DNA of 64,000 nt from Sphingobium psychrophilum (GTDB lineage: Bacteria > Pseudomonadota > Alphaproteobacteria > Sphingomonadales > Sphingomonadaceae), in contig NZ_JABBFV010000023.1 in assembly GCF_012927105.1 (NCBI RefSeq), positions 1 through 64,000 on the forward strand, written 5' to 3'. Shown in pieces: positions 34,669-43,085 of this stretch. The translations under genes were made by a program, and so were the position numbers. The notes beneath the pieces are model-generated. The model was not told the DNA's origin. It did no database searches and saw nothing but the letters and a program-made list of their open reading frames with translations. How positions within the stretch are numbered: position 1 is the stretch's first letter; every line of letters begins with the position of its first letter.

Positions 34669-36321
34669 ATGCTGCCCTCTTTATCGCCCTTCCGTCCGTT
34701 CATGCTGGCCGGGCTGCTATCTACATCCGCCATCGCCATGGCTGCGCCGCCCAGTTTCGACGTGGCGCGCGTGGGCGCCGACATCAAGACGCTCTCCAGC
34801 GACGAATATGAAGGACGCGGCCCGGCCACGCGGGCGGAGGTCAAGACGATCGACTATATCGCCGCGCAGATGAAGGCGGCGGGCCTGAAACCTGCCGGGC
34901 CGAAAGGCAGCTGGTTTCAGGACGTGCCGCTGCGCATGTCGAACATCACCGGCACGCCCACTTTGTCGATGACGATCGGCGGTGCGGCCCAGCCGCTGAC
35001 GCAAGGGGGCGAAATCGCCGTGCGTGCAGCGGAAACGGGTCAGTCCTCGGTCCGCTTCGCCGACCTGCCGCTGGTCTTCGTTGGCTATGGCGTGAAAGCG
35101 CCCGAACGCGGATGGGACGATTTCAAGGGCGTGGACCTGAAGGGCAAGATCATGGTCGTCCTGGTCAACGACCCGGATTTCGAGGGCGGTGAAGGCGATT
35201 TCGGCGGCAAGCTGATGACCTATTATGGCCGCTGGACCTATAAGTACGAGGAAGCCGCGCGGCAGGGCGCTGCCGGCGTGCTGGTGGTGCATGAAAGCGA
35301 ACCCGCCTCCTATGGCTGGGCGACGGTCAAGAACAGCAACACCAACACGATGTTCGACATCGTCCGCGCCGATCCCAAGGCGGCGCATACCCAGATGGAA
35401 GGCTGGATGCAGCAGGATCTGGCGGCCAAATTGCTGGCCGCATCAGGCATTGATTTCAACGCGGCCAAGGCGGCGGCGCGCAAGAAGGATTTTCGGCCCA
35501 TCCCGCTCAAGGCCACGATGAGCGCCAGCTATGCGGTCACGTCCGACATCATCACGTCGCACAATGTCGCGGGCCTGGTGCAAGGCAGCACATATCCCGA
35601 CGAAACGGTGATCTACTCCGCCCATTGGGACCATCTGGGCATCGGCGCGCCCGATGCGAAGGGCGACACCATCTATAATGGCGCGAAGGACAATGCATCG
35701 GGCACCGCCGCGCTGCTGGAACTGGCGCGCGCCTATGCCAAGGGGCCAAAGCCCGAACGCAGCGTCCTGTTCCTGGCGGTGACGGCGGAGGAGAAGGGCC
35801 TGCTTGGGTCCGAATATTATGCCGACAATCCGTTGCGGCCGTTGGCGACCACCGCCGGCGTGGTCAATATGGACGGGCCGTTCGGGTTCGAGAAAACCAG
35901 GAACTTCAGCATTTCCGGCGCGGCCAAGCTGGACCTGCTGACGACGCTGACCGAAGAAGGCGAGAAGTTGGGGCGGCATTATACGCCGGACGCGCGGCCC
36001 GAGGCGGGCAGCTTCTACCGCTCCGATCATTTCCCGATGGCCAAGCGCGGCGTGCCCGCCATTTCCTTCAATCCGGGGCGCGAACTGGTCAATGGCGGCG
36101 CCGATCGTGGCAAGATCTTGCAGGACGCCTACACCAAGGACCGCTATCACCAGCCGGCCGACGAATATGACGCCCATTGGGATACCAGCAGTTGGGCGGG
36201 CGACCTGACTTTGCTCTACAATGTCGGTCGTCGGGTGGCCGACAGCCATGACTGGCCGAACTGGTCGGCGGACAGCGAATTTCGCGCGACCCGCGATGCG
36301 ACGACGACCCAGCGCAAATAG
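34669..36321 (+). CDS. Secreted M28 family zinc metallopeptidase with PA domain
   Basis: Aminopeptidase-like enzyme of 550 aa, exported by signal peptide (MLPSLSPFRPFMLAGLLSTS, cleavage near AMA-APP). A PA-type insert with VFVGYGVKAPERGWDDFKGV lies at about 120-270. Zinc ligands of the M28 fold: His in SAHWDHLGIG, Asp in NGAKDNASGTAALLEL, catalytic Glu in TAEEKGLLGSEYY, Asp in VVNMDGPFGF, His in YRSDHFPMAKRGVPAIS. ATG 34669 has AAGGAG 5-6 bp upstream. Probably acts in the periplasm on peptides. Confidence 0.93.
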   Translation: MLPSLSPFRPFMLAGLLSTSAIAMAAPPSFDVARVGADIKTLSSDEYEGRGPATRAEVKTIDYIAAQMKAAGLKPAGPKGSWFQDVPLRMSNITGTPTLSMTIGGAAQPLTQGGEIAVRAAETGQSSVRFADLPLVFVGYGVKAPERGWDDFKGVDLKGKIMVVLVNDPDFEGGEGDFGGKLMTYYGRWTYKYEEAARQGAAGVLVVHESEPASYGWATVKNSNTNTMFDIVRADPKAAHTQMEGWMQQDLAAKLLAASGIDFNAAKAAARKKDFRPIPLKATMSASYAVTSDIITSHNVAGLVQGSTYPDETVIYSAHWDHLGIGAPDAKGDTIYNGAKDNASGTAALLELARAYAKGPKPERSVLFLAVTAEEKGLLGSEYYADNPLRPLATTAGVVNMDGPFGFEKTRNFSISGAAKLDLLTTLTEEGEKLGRHYTPDARPEAGSFYRSDHFPMAKRGVPAISFNPGRELVNGGADRGKILQDAYTKDRYHQPADEYDAHWDTSSWAGDLTLLYNVGRRVADSHDWPNWSADSEFRATRDATTTQRK

Positions 36322-36356
36322 GTCGCCACGGTCCCATGCTATAACCATAAGCTATG

Positions 36357-36395
36357 CCCCGGTCAGTTCGGCCCAATTGCGGATATTGACCGGGG
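36357..36395. promoter_or_regulatory. 9-bp inverted repeat CCCCGGTCA...TGACCGGGG upstream of the dehydratase gene
   Basis: Arms 36357-36365 and 36387-36395 are perfectly complementary around a 21-nt centre, ending 32 bp before the dehydratase start. It may be a terminator for the upstream peptidase gene, a leader hairpin or an operator for the LysR protein of the shikimate cluster. Confidence 0.45.
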
Positions 36396-36427
36396 CCACG
36401 ACTATGACGGCTTGATAAGGAGCCGCC

Positions 36428-38326
36428 ATGTCCATCCCCCTGTCTGAGAACGCCATCGCCACCGTGTCGCTGCGCGGAACGCTGGAGGAAAAGCTGAAGG
36501 CCGCGGCCGCCGCCGGTTTCGCCGGGGTCGAGATTTTCGAGAATGACCTGATCGGCTCCGCCCTCGCCCCGCGGGAGGTCCGCGCGATGCTGGGCGATCT
36601 GGGCCTGGCCTGCATGCTCTACCAGCCGTTCCGCGATTTCGAAGGGATGCCGGGCGATCTGCGCCGCCGCGCCTTCGACCGGGCGAAGGCCAAGTTCGAC
36701 CTGATGGATGAACTGGGCACCGACCGCATCCTCATCTGCTCCAACTGCCACCCCGCGGCGCTGGGCGAACGTCAGCGCATTGTCGATGATTTCCGCGAAC
36801 TGGGCGACATCGCGCAGCAACGCGGCATCATCCTGGGCTATGAGGCGCTCGCCTGGGGTCGGCATGTCAACGACCATCGCGACGCTTGGGCCATCGTGGA
36901 AGCGGTCGACCATCCCCATGTCGGCATCATCCTCGACAGCTTCCATTCCCTGTCGCGCAAGATCCCGAGTGACAGCATTCGCGCGATACCGGGCGACAAG
37001 ATCGCCTTTGTCCAACTGGCGGACGCGCCACTGCTCGACATGGACCTGCTTTATTGGAGCCGCCATTTCCGCAACCTGCCGGGCCAGGGCGGCCTGGATG
37101 TCGAAGGCTTCGTCGCGGAAATATTGCGCGCCGGCTATACTGGGCCACTCAGCCTGGAAATCTTCAACGACCGTTTCCGCTCCAATGCCGCGCGGCTGGT
37201 TGCCGAGGATGGCTGCCGGTCGCTCGACTATGTGCGTGACGCGGCAAAGCGGTTGATCGATCAACCCACCGATATGCCTGCGCCGCAACCGGTGCTGGGT
37301 GCCGAGTTCGTAGAATTCACCGCCGATGGCCGCGATGCCGCGCGCTTGGGCAGCAGTTTCGCGACGCTGGGCTTCACCCTGGTCGGCGAGCATCGCCACA
37401 AGAAGGTGACGCGCTGGCGGCAGGGCGGTGTCAATCTGGTCATCAATGCGGAACCCAAGGGCTTTGCCAGCGCCTATCGCGCGGCGCAGGGCACGGCGAT
37501 CTGTGCGATCGGCGTGCGGGTGAAGGACAAGATGGCGGTACTGGCCCGCGCCGCGGCGCTGGGCATCAAAGCCTATAGCCCGGAAGGCCGCCCCGGTCGC
37601 CTCGCCATGCCGGCGCTGCGCGGCGTGGGCGGCAGCCTGGTCTATCTGATCGACGCGGACGAGGTCGAGGGATTGTGGGCGCGCGAATTTCACGCGGCTG
37701 ATGGCGATGCGGGCGCGGTCGGTGCCGATGCCCGCGGCATCGATCACCTCGCCGCCGTCGTCCATAATGACGAATTTCTGTCGTGGCAGCTCTACTGGCG
37801 CGCCTTGTTCGGGTTGGAAGCGCGCGCGGCGCAGGATGTCATCGACCCGTCCGGCCTGGTCCACAGCCAGGCGCTGCAATCGGCGGACGGCGCGTTCCGG
37901 GTAACGATCAACGCGACCGATGCACGCGAGACATTGTCCGCACGCTTTCTGGACCATGGCATTGGCGGCGGCTATCAGCATGTCGCGCTGACCACCGACG
38001 ATATCTTTGGCACGGCGCTAGCGCTGCGAGACGAAGGCGCGGCGATGCTGGATATCCCGACCAACTATCATGCCGATCTGGCGGTGCGCTTCGATCTGGA
38101 CGACGCGCTGGTTGCGCGCATGGCCGACCTTGGCATCCTGTATGACGAGGATAGCGACGGCGCAGGCTTCTGGCAGCTTTACAGCCGCGCCTTCGACAAG
38201 CTGTTCTTCTTCGAATTCGTGCAGCGCGCCGATGGTTATGCCGGTTATGGCGCGCCCAATGCCGGGGTGCGGCTGGCCGCGCAGAACCGGTTTCGCCCCG
38301 AAGCGACACCGACAGCCACGCTATAA
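36428..38326 (+). CDS. quiC: 3-Dehydroshikimate dehydratase fused to an HPPD-like domain (QuiC type)
   Basis: Fusion of 632 aa. The N-terminal TIM barrel (1-285) dehydrates 3-dehydroshikimate to protocatechuate; metal ligands are visible as Glu139 (LGYEALAWG), Asp170 (IILDSFH), Gln196 (AFVQLADAP) and Glu244 (SLEIFNDRF), the E-D-Q-E set of Pseudomonas QuiC1. The C-terminal half is a 4-hydroxyphenylpyruvate-dioxygenase-like VOC domain with His in GIDHLAAVVHN, His in GGYQHVALTTDD and Glu in FFFEFVQRADGYAGYG. Lengths match QuiC fusions. It converges on the porin-dehydrogenase-MFS-LysR genes, which fit quinate or shikimate use. Confidence 0.9.
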   Translation: MSIPLSENAIATVSLRGTLEEKLKAAAAAGFAGVEIFENDLIGSALAPREVRAMLGDLGLACMLYQPFRDFEGMPGDLRRRAFDRAKAKFDLMDELGTDRILICSNCHPAALGERQRIVDDFRELGDIAQQRGIILGYEALAWGRHVNDHRDAWAIVEAVDHPHVGIILDSFHSLSRKIPSDSIRAIPGDKIAFVQLADAPLLDMDLLYWSRHFRNLPGQGGLDVEGFVAEILRAGYTGPLSLEIFNDRFRSNAARLVAEDGCRSLDYVRDAAKRLIDQPTDMPAPQPVLGAEFVEFTADGRDAARLGSSFATLGFTLVGEHRHKKVTRWRQGGVNLVINAEPKGFASAYRAAQGTAICAIGVRVKDKMAVLARAAALGIKAYSPEGRPGRLAMPALRGVGGSLVYLIDADEVEGLWAREFHAADGDAGAVGADARGIDHLAAVVHNDEFLSWQLYWRALFGLEARAAQDVIDPSGLVHSQALQSADGAFRVTINATDARETLSARFLDHGIGGGYQHVALTTDDIFGTALALRDEGAAMLDIPTNYHADLAVRFDLDDALVARMADLGILYDEDSDGAGFWQLYSRAFDKLFFFEFVQRADGYAGYGAPNAGVRLAAQNRFRPEATPTATL

Positions 38327-38333
38327 ATCTTTA

Positions 38334-38367
38334 CCTCCGTCTGTTTGTCGAAGCGAACGGACGGAGG
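38334..38367. terminator. Hairpin between convergent quiC and porin genes
   Basis: CCTCCGTCTGTT (38334-38345) pairs with AACGGACGGAGG (38356-38367), 11 of 12 positions, with a 10-nt loop TGTCGAAGCG. It fills the 50-bp gap between two convergent stops, as expected for a bidirectional terminator; T-runs on both sides are weak. Confidence 0.6.
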
Positions 38368-38376
38368 CGCGATCCG

Positions 38377-39678
38377 TCAGAAGATGAACTTGACGGTTGC
38401 GCCCGCCACCAGCGCGTCGGGATAAAGGTTCGTTGCGCCGACGCGGTGGACATATTGCAGGTTGGGCCGCAGCAGCAATTGCCGGGTCGTCTGCCATCCA
38501 TAGAAAATCTCGCCGCTGATCTCATAGGTCTGCACCGCGACATTCTGACCAAGTGCAACCTGATCGCGCTGCCGATCCGTGATGCGGGGATTGACGCGGG
38601 CATAGACGAGGCCGAGGCCGAAATTATCCCTGGGCCGGCTGTCCCACAGCCCGCGCGCGACGAAGCCGCCGCTGACGAAAATGGGCACTCGCGCCGTGTG
38701 GCGATCCGACAGGGTGGCCGTGCCGAACAGGCTGAGGCCGCGATCGCCCGGACCGAATCGGACCACCATCTTTTCCGCCATCGCCCAGGCGCTCCACCGT
38801 TCCTGCCGCATCGCGGGAGCAAGCCCGGACAGGACATATGATTGCCCGTTCACATCGTCGCGCACGTTGGCGCGGTTGGTTGTGTCCACCAGCGCGCCTA
38901 TGCGGACCAGGCCGGGCAGGCCGCCTGTCCCCTGCCCCGTCTTCCAGCCCAGTTCGACCGGCAGTACGAAACTGTCGAACCGCGGTGCCAGCTTCCAGCC
39001 TGCCCCGGTCTGTGCGCGGAAGGCGTTCACTTCGAACCCCGCGACCGTCACGGTCAGGTTCGGCGCGATTTCCTGCCGGATGCGCAGTCCCCAGCGCGGG
39101 ATCGGAAAGCCCGAAAAGCCGCTATTATAGAAGAGCGTGGTTGGGCGCGGGCAGAAGGCGAAATTCTGGAACTGGCAGCCACTCGGCAAGGTCGCGAAAT
39201 CGTCGCCCGTATGATAAAGGCCGAATTTGAGCGCGGTCTTGCCGCCATTGAGCTTCTGTTCGTAGCTGAGTTCAGCCGGGCGCAAATCCTGCCCGCCACC
39301 GAATAATTCCTGCACCTCGAACAGGTTTCCAAGGCGCGTCGCGGTCAGATCCTCCCCCTTGCGGTGGATGATCGTGGCGATGATCTTGCCGCCCTCCAGG
39401 CCGAACGCCTTGCCGGTGTCGATCGCGGTAGAGGCGAGCAATTGCTGGGTGTAGGCCGCGCCGCCGTCGCGCCCGCCCGTGATGGACGCAGCGCTTTCGG
39501 AGACATAGGAGAAGGTTAGTTCGACGCCCTTATCCTTCAGGCGGGTGCGCCAGCCCGGCTTGTCAGCCGGCGGTGACGGCACCGGCGTTTGGGGACCGGC
39601 GGACGGCCCTTGCAGTTGCCGCGCGACCGCGGTGCTTGGCGCGGCGATGATCATGGCGGGCGGGCTGTCAGCGATCAT
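38377..39678 (-). CDS. OprB-like carbohydrate/organic-acid porin
   Basis: Outer-membrane beta-barrel protein of 433 aa with alternating strands and a C-terminal ATVKFIF ending in Phe. Features such as LKDKGVELTFSYVSESAASI and LKFGLYHTGDDFATL match OprB porins. Its ATG overlaps the stop of the quinate/shikimate dehydrogenase gene (ATGA). Odd point: the N-terminus MIADSPPAMIIAAPSTAVAR has no basic n-region, so the signal peptide is atypical. It probably lets quinate, shikimate or similar acids into the periplasm. Confidence 0.8.
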   Translation of the reverse strand: MIADSPPAMIIAAPSTAVARQLQGPSAGPQTPVPSPPADKPGWRTRLKDKGVELTFSYVSESAASITGGRDGGAAYTQQLLASTAIDTGKAFGLEGGKIIATIIHRKGEDLTATRLGNLFEVQELFGGGQDLRPAELSYEQKLNGGKTALKFGLYHTGDDFATLPSGCQFQNFAFCPRPTTLFYNSGFSGFPIPRWGLRIRQEIAPNLTVTVAGFEVNAFRAQTGAGWKLAPRFDSFVLPVELGWKTGQGTGGLPGLVRIGALVDTTNRANVRDDVNGQSYVLSGLAPAMRQERWSAWAMAEKMVVRFGPGDRGLSLFGTATLSDRHTARVPIFVSGGFVARGLWDSRPRDNFGLGLVYARVNPRITDRQRDQVALGQNVAVQTYEISGEIFYGWQTTRQLLLRPNLQYVHRVGATNLYPDALVAGATVKFIF

Positions 39679-40571
39679 ACAGCGGCCTTTCGATCGCTGG
39701 GGCTGTCGAAAGCACGCAACATCCGCGCGGCGTCAGGCGCAATGTCCGTGAACAGCGCAAAAGCGTGGGCGGCCTGCATCACCGCCATGCCGCCACCATT
39801 TAGCGTCGCGCAGCCTTTGGCCGAAGCCGCCTGGATTAATGGCGTTTCCAGCGGGAAATAGATGATGTCCGACACCCATTGATCGGGCGTCAGCAAGGCA
39901 GGGTCGAAAGGCAGGCCCGGATGGCTGAGCATCCCGATCGGCGAACATTGCACGATTCCGTCCGCGCCGCGAATGGCGTCTTCCGCCGACAGTGCCGCCT
40001 TCACCTGAGCTTGCGGAAACAGCGTGCCAAGCCGATCGGCGAGTGCTTTCGCCTGTTCAGGCGCGGGGTCCGTGATCGTCACACACTGCGCGCCAAGGTC
40101 GAGATGGGCATAACCGATCGCCGCCGCCGCGCCGCCCGCACCGATCAGCGCAACATGGGCACGCAGCCGATCGCCAAGGCCCGCCAGAAAATGCGCGCGA
40201 TAGCCAGACCAGTCCGTATTGTCGCCATGACGCTTGCCGTCACGGAACAGGATGGTGTTGACCGCGCCCAAGGCCCTTGCCGCGTCGGACACGCTATCGA
40301 CCAACGGCATCACCGCCTGCTTGAAAGGATGGGTGACGTTGATGCCGTCGAAACCCATGCCGACCAGCATGGCGAGCAGGCGCGGCAGGCCCTCTGCATC
40401 ATAGCCCATCACTTCCCCGTCGAGGATGCGATACACCATAGGGATGCCGAGCGCGCGGGCCTCTCCCTCATGCATCTCCGGGCTGCGCGATCCGGCGATG
40501 CCGCTGCCGATCAGGCCACAGAGGATGGACGCGCGGGATGAGCCCGCATCGGCGGGGGAAGCGAAGGACAT
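39675..40571 (-). CDS. NAD-type quinate/shikimate dehydrogenase
   Basis: AroE-fold oxidoreductase of 298 aa acting on shikimate or quinate at C3. Substrate loop SGIAGSRSPEMHEGEARALG (the PxMHE form of catabolic enzymes rather than biosynthetic AroE), catalytic Lys84 in GINVTHPFKQAVM and Asp120 in HGDNTDWSGY, Rossmann LIGAGGAAAAIGYAHL. The catabolic role is inferred from the neighbouring 3-dehydroshikimate dehydratase, transporter and porin. It starts 25 bp after the MFS stop, so they are probably co-transcribed. Confidence 0.88.
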   Translation of the reverse strand: MSFASPADAGSSRASILCGLIGSGIAGSRSPEMHEGEARALGIPMVYRILDGEVMGYDAEGLPRLLAMLVGMGFDGINVTHPFKQAVMPLVDSVSDAARALGAVNTILFRDGKRHGDNTDWSGYRAHFLAGLGDRLRAHVALIGAGGAAAAIGYAHLDLGAQCVTITDPAPEQAKALADRLGTLFPQAQVKAALSAEDAIRGADGIVQCSPIGMLSHPGLPFDPALLTPDQWVSDIIYFPLETPLIQAASAKGCATLNGGGMAVMQAAHAFALFTDIAPDAARMLRAFDSPSDRKAAV

Positions 40572-40596
40572 GGCAGTGATCCTTGGATGAAGCGGG

Positions 40597-41961
40597 TCAG
40601 GCGGCTTTGGGCAGGCGGATCAGCGAGGCGCAAATCCCGGCCAGCACCACCGGCACCGCGAAGATGCCGAAAATGACAGGCAGCGACACTTTGGCCGCGA
40701 GCAGGAAGCCGCCGAGCATCGGGCCGATCACCGCGCCAATCCGGCCGACGCCCATGGCCCAGCCGATGCCGGTGCCGCGCGCTTCGGGCGGATAGAGGCT
40801 GGCGGCGAGCGGATAGCAGCCATTAAAGCCCCCCTGCACGAACACGCCGATCAGGAAGGCGGTGCCGAGCGTAGCGGCGAGCGGCATCGCGACCGATCCG
40901 AAGACGGTCAGCGCTGCGGCGGCCAGCGCCATATAGACCAGGATCAGGCGGCGCAGGTCGAAACGCATGGCGACCAGGCCGATGGAGGAGGTGCCGATGA
41001 AGGCGCCGATATTGTAGACGGCGCCGGCATAGATGGCGTCCTTTGCGGGCAGACCGGCCTCGACCGCCAGCTTGGGAATCCAGCTGATGACGAAATAGAG
41101 GGTCATGAAGCTGAAAGTGATCGCCAGCCACAGCAGGATGGTGCTGCGCGCGCGGCCTTCGGTTAGCAGACCGCGCACGCCGGCATGACGGGTTTCGCTG
41201 ACATCCTGTGGCGGCAGCGCATCGAGTTGCGGCTGGCCGATCGAGGCGAGCAGCCGGTTGGCCTTCTGCAACGCGCCTTTGGGCTGGCGGCTGAGCAGGA
41301 AGGCGATGGATTCGGGCAGCACCAGCCAGACGATCGGGATGGCGATCGCACACAGTGCAGCGGCGGCGAGCAGCATCGCCTGCCAGCCATGGTCGGCCAG
41401 ATGGCTGGCGACGACGAAGCCGGTGAGTGTCGCACCGACGGGATAGCCCGCCTGGAGGAAGCCGACCGCGAAGGTGCGATGCTTGCTCGGCGCATATTCG
41501 GCGGTCAGTGCCGCCATGCTGGCCAGCACCGTGCCGATGCCGATGCCGACGATGAAGCGGCTGGCGATCAGTTCGCCGATCGACGTGGCGATGCCGGACG
41601 CGAACATCGCGGCGGCCATCATGACCAGCGAGGCGAGGATCAGCTTGCGACGGCCGAAGCGATCCGCCAGCGGCGCGATCAGCAGACCGCCCGCGGCCAT
41701 GCCGGCCAGGCCCGCGCTGAAGACGACGCCCAGGCTTTCGGGGCTGACCTGCCAGTCGCTCGACAGGGCCGGCGCGATATAGGACAGGATCAGCACGTCC
41801 ATGCCATCCAGCATGTTGAGGATGAAGCAGGTCGCAACGACCAGTATCTGACGCGCCGTCCAGACGCTGTCCGATGCCAATGCCGATGTGGGCGTGGCGG
41901 GATTGTCCACCGTCACATAGGGCCGGACGGACACAGTGCCGCTGGCGGAATAGCTGGCCAT
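40597..41961 (-). CDS. MFS transporter, aromatic acid:proton symporter (AAHS) type
   Basis: Inner-membrane importer of 454 aa with 12 helices. AAHS marks: LNMLDGMDVLILSYIAPAL in helix 1 (D-x-x-D near GMD), LIAPLADRFGRRKLILASL in loop 2-3, and PESIAFLLSRQP in the central loop. PcaK- and ShiA-like carriers of protocatechuate, 4-hydroxybenzoate or shikimate belong here. ATG 41961 begins MASYSASG; an alternative ATG at 41979 has a closer GAGAGG. It is followed by the dehydrogenase gene. Confidence 0.88.
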   Translation of the reverse strand: MASYSASGTVSVRPYVTVDNPATPTSALASDSVWTARQILVVATCFILNMLDGMDVLILSYIAPALSSDWQVSPESLGVVFSAGLAGMAAGGLLIAPLADRFGRRKLILASLVMMAAAMFASGIATSIGELIASRFIVGIGIGTVLASMAALTAEYAPSKHRTFAVGFLQAGYPVGATLTGFVVASHLADHGWQAMLLAAAALCAIAIPIVWLVLPESIAFLLSRQPKGALQKANRLLASIGQPQLDALPPQDVSETRHAGVRGLLTEGRARSTILLWLAITFSFMTLYFVISWIPKLAVEAGLPAKDAIYAGAVYNIGAFIGTSSIGLVAMRFDLRRLILVYMALAAAALTVFGSVAMPLAATLGTAFLIGVFVQGGFNGCYPLAASLYPPEARGTGIGWAMGVGRIGAVIGPMLGGFLLAAKVSLPVIFGIFAVPVVLAGICASLIRLPKAA

Positions 41962-42117
41962 TGAAGAAACGCCTTTCATCCTCTCGCGGGGGGAACCATG
42001 CCCCATAGCTCGAACCAACCCGGTGCCGTCTCCGGTTCTATTCTGCGGGTCTGGTCACCATGTTGCGATTTATCCTTGCTTTCCAGAGCCTCAAATGCGG
42101 TCATCCATGCTGTTATG

Positions 42118-43020
42118 TTATGGCTTTGGGCGGGGAACGCCCAGCAACATGGTGCGGGCTATCTCTTCGAACGTCTCGCCGATGATCGCGCGCGGCGATT
42201 CCAGATTGCGATTGATATAGACCGGCAGGGTCCCCGGATCGTCAAACTCCAGAAAGCGCACCGTTTCGGCATGGGCCTGCATCGCTGTGAAGCTGTCCAC
42301 CAACGCCACGCCCATGCCGTTGGCGACGAAGGCGACCGCGGTTTCAGCAAAGCGGATATAGGTTTCCACCTCCAATTGCTGCCCCGCCCTCGCAAACATG
42401 TCGGCGATGATGCGACCGTGCGGCGTGTCGGGACGGAAGGATTGCAACTGTTCATCGGCGATGTCGGCGACGCTGATCCGCGCGCGGTCGGCCAGTCGGT
42501 GGCTGGTGGGCACCGCACACACCATTCGTCCCGCACCGATCCGGCTCGACAGGATATTGGGATGGTCGATCGGGAAGACGCTGAGCGCATAGTCGCCACG
42601 CTGCAACGCCAGATAGTCCGACGCCTGCTCGACCGACAATATGTCGAACTGGATGGTGAGGCCGGGATAGTTGGCGGTCAGCCGGGCCAGCATCTTGGGC
42701 ACTACCGAATGACCGAGTGAGGGCGACGCGCCGACGCGAAACGTCCGGTCCTCACCCTTGGCCAGCCGCTTGATGACATGGTTGAGGTCTTCGAACCCCT
42801 TATAGACATGCTCGATTTCCTGAAACAGCACGCGCGCTTCATGGGTCGGCACCAATCGGCCGCGTGTCCGGTCGAACAGGCGGAAATGCAGCTTGTCCTC
42901 CATATGGCCGAGCATCCGGCTGAGGCCAGGCTGCGACGTGCCGAGCATCTGCGCGGCGGCGCTGACCGTCTTGGCGATCATGATGGCGCGGAATATTTCG
43001 ATCTGGCGCAGGGTGAGCAT
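42118..43020 (-). CDS. LysR-family regulator of the shikimate/quinate cluster
   Basis: Regulator of 300 aa with N-terminal winged helix MLTLRQIEIFRAIMIAKTVS and SQPGLSRMLGHMEDKLHFRL FDR order. The effector-binding domain follows with SPSLGHSVVPKMLARL. It lies upstream of the MFS gene on the same strand, with about 150 bp between, so it may be autoregulated and control the transporter, dehydrogenase and porin genes. The inducer is not known; protocatechuate or shikimate is a reasonable guess. Confidence 0.9.
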   Translation of the reverse strand: MLTLRQIEIFRAIMIAKTVSAAAQMLGTSQPGLSRMLGHMEDKLHFRLFDRTRGRLVPTHEARVLFQEIEHVYKGFEDLNHVIKRLAKGEDRTFRVGASPSLGHSVVPKMLARLTANYPGLTIQFDILSVEQASDYLALQRGDYALSVFPIDHPNILSSRIGAGRMVCAVPTSHRLADRARISVADIADEQLQSFRPDTPHGRIIADMFARAGQQLEVETYIRFAETAVAFVANGMGVALVDSFTAMQAHAETVRFLEFDDPGTLPVYINRNLESPRAIIGETFEEIARTMLLGVPRPKP

Positions 43021-43085
43021 GCCGCCTCCCTATCATTGTCTGCCCGCGACGGCCACGGCGGCCGTGCGCGGGATCAGGCCAAGGA

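Noticed and set aside
36089..37981. 630-codon minus-strand frame under quiC
   Set aside because: Low-complexity composition; catalytic residues are found in the plus-strand protein.
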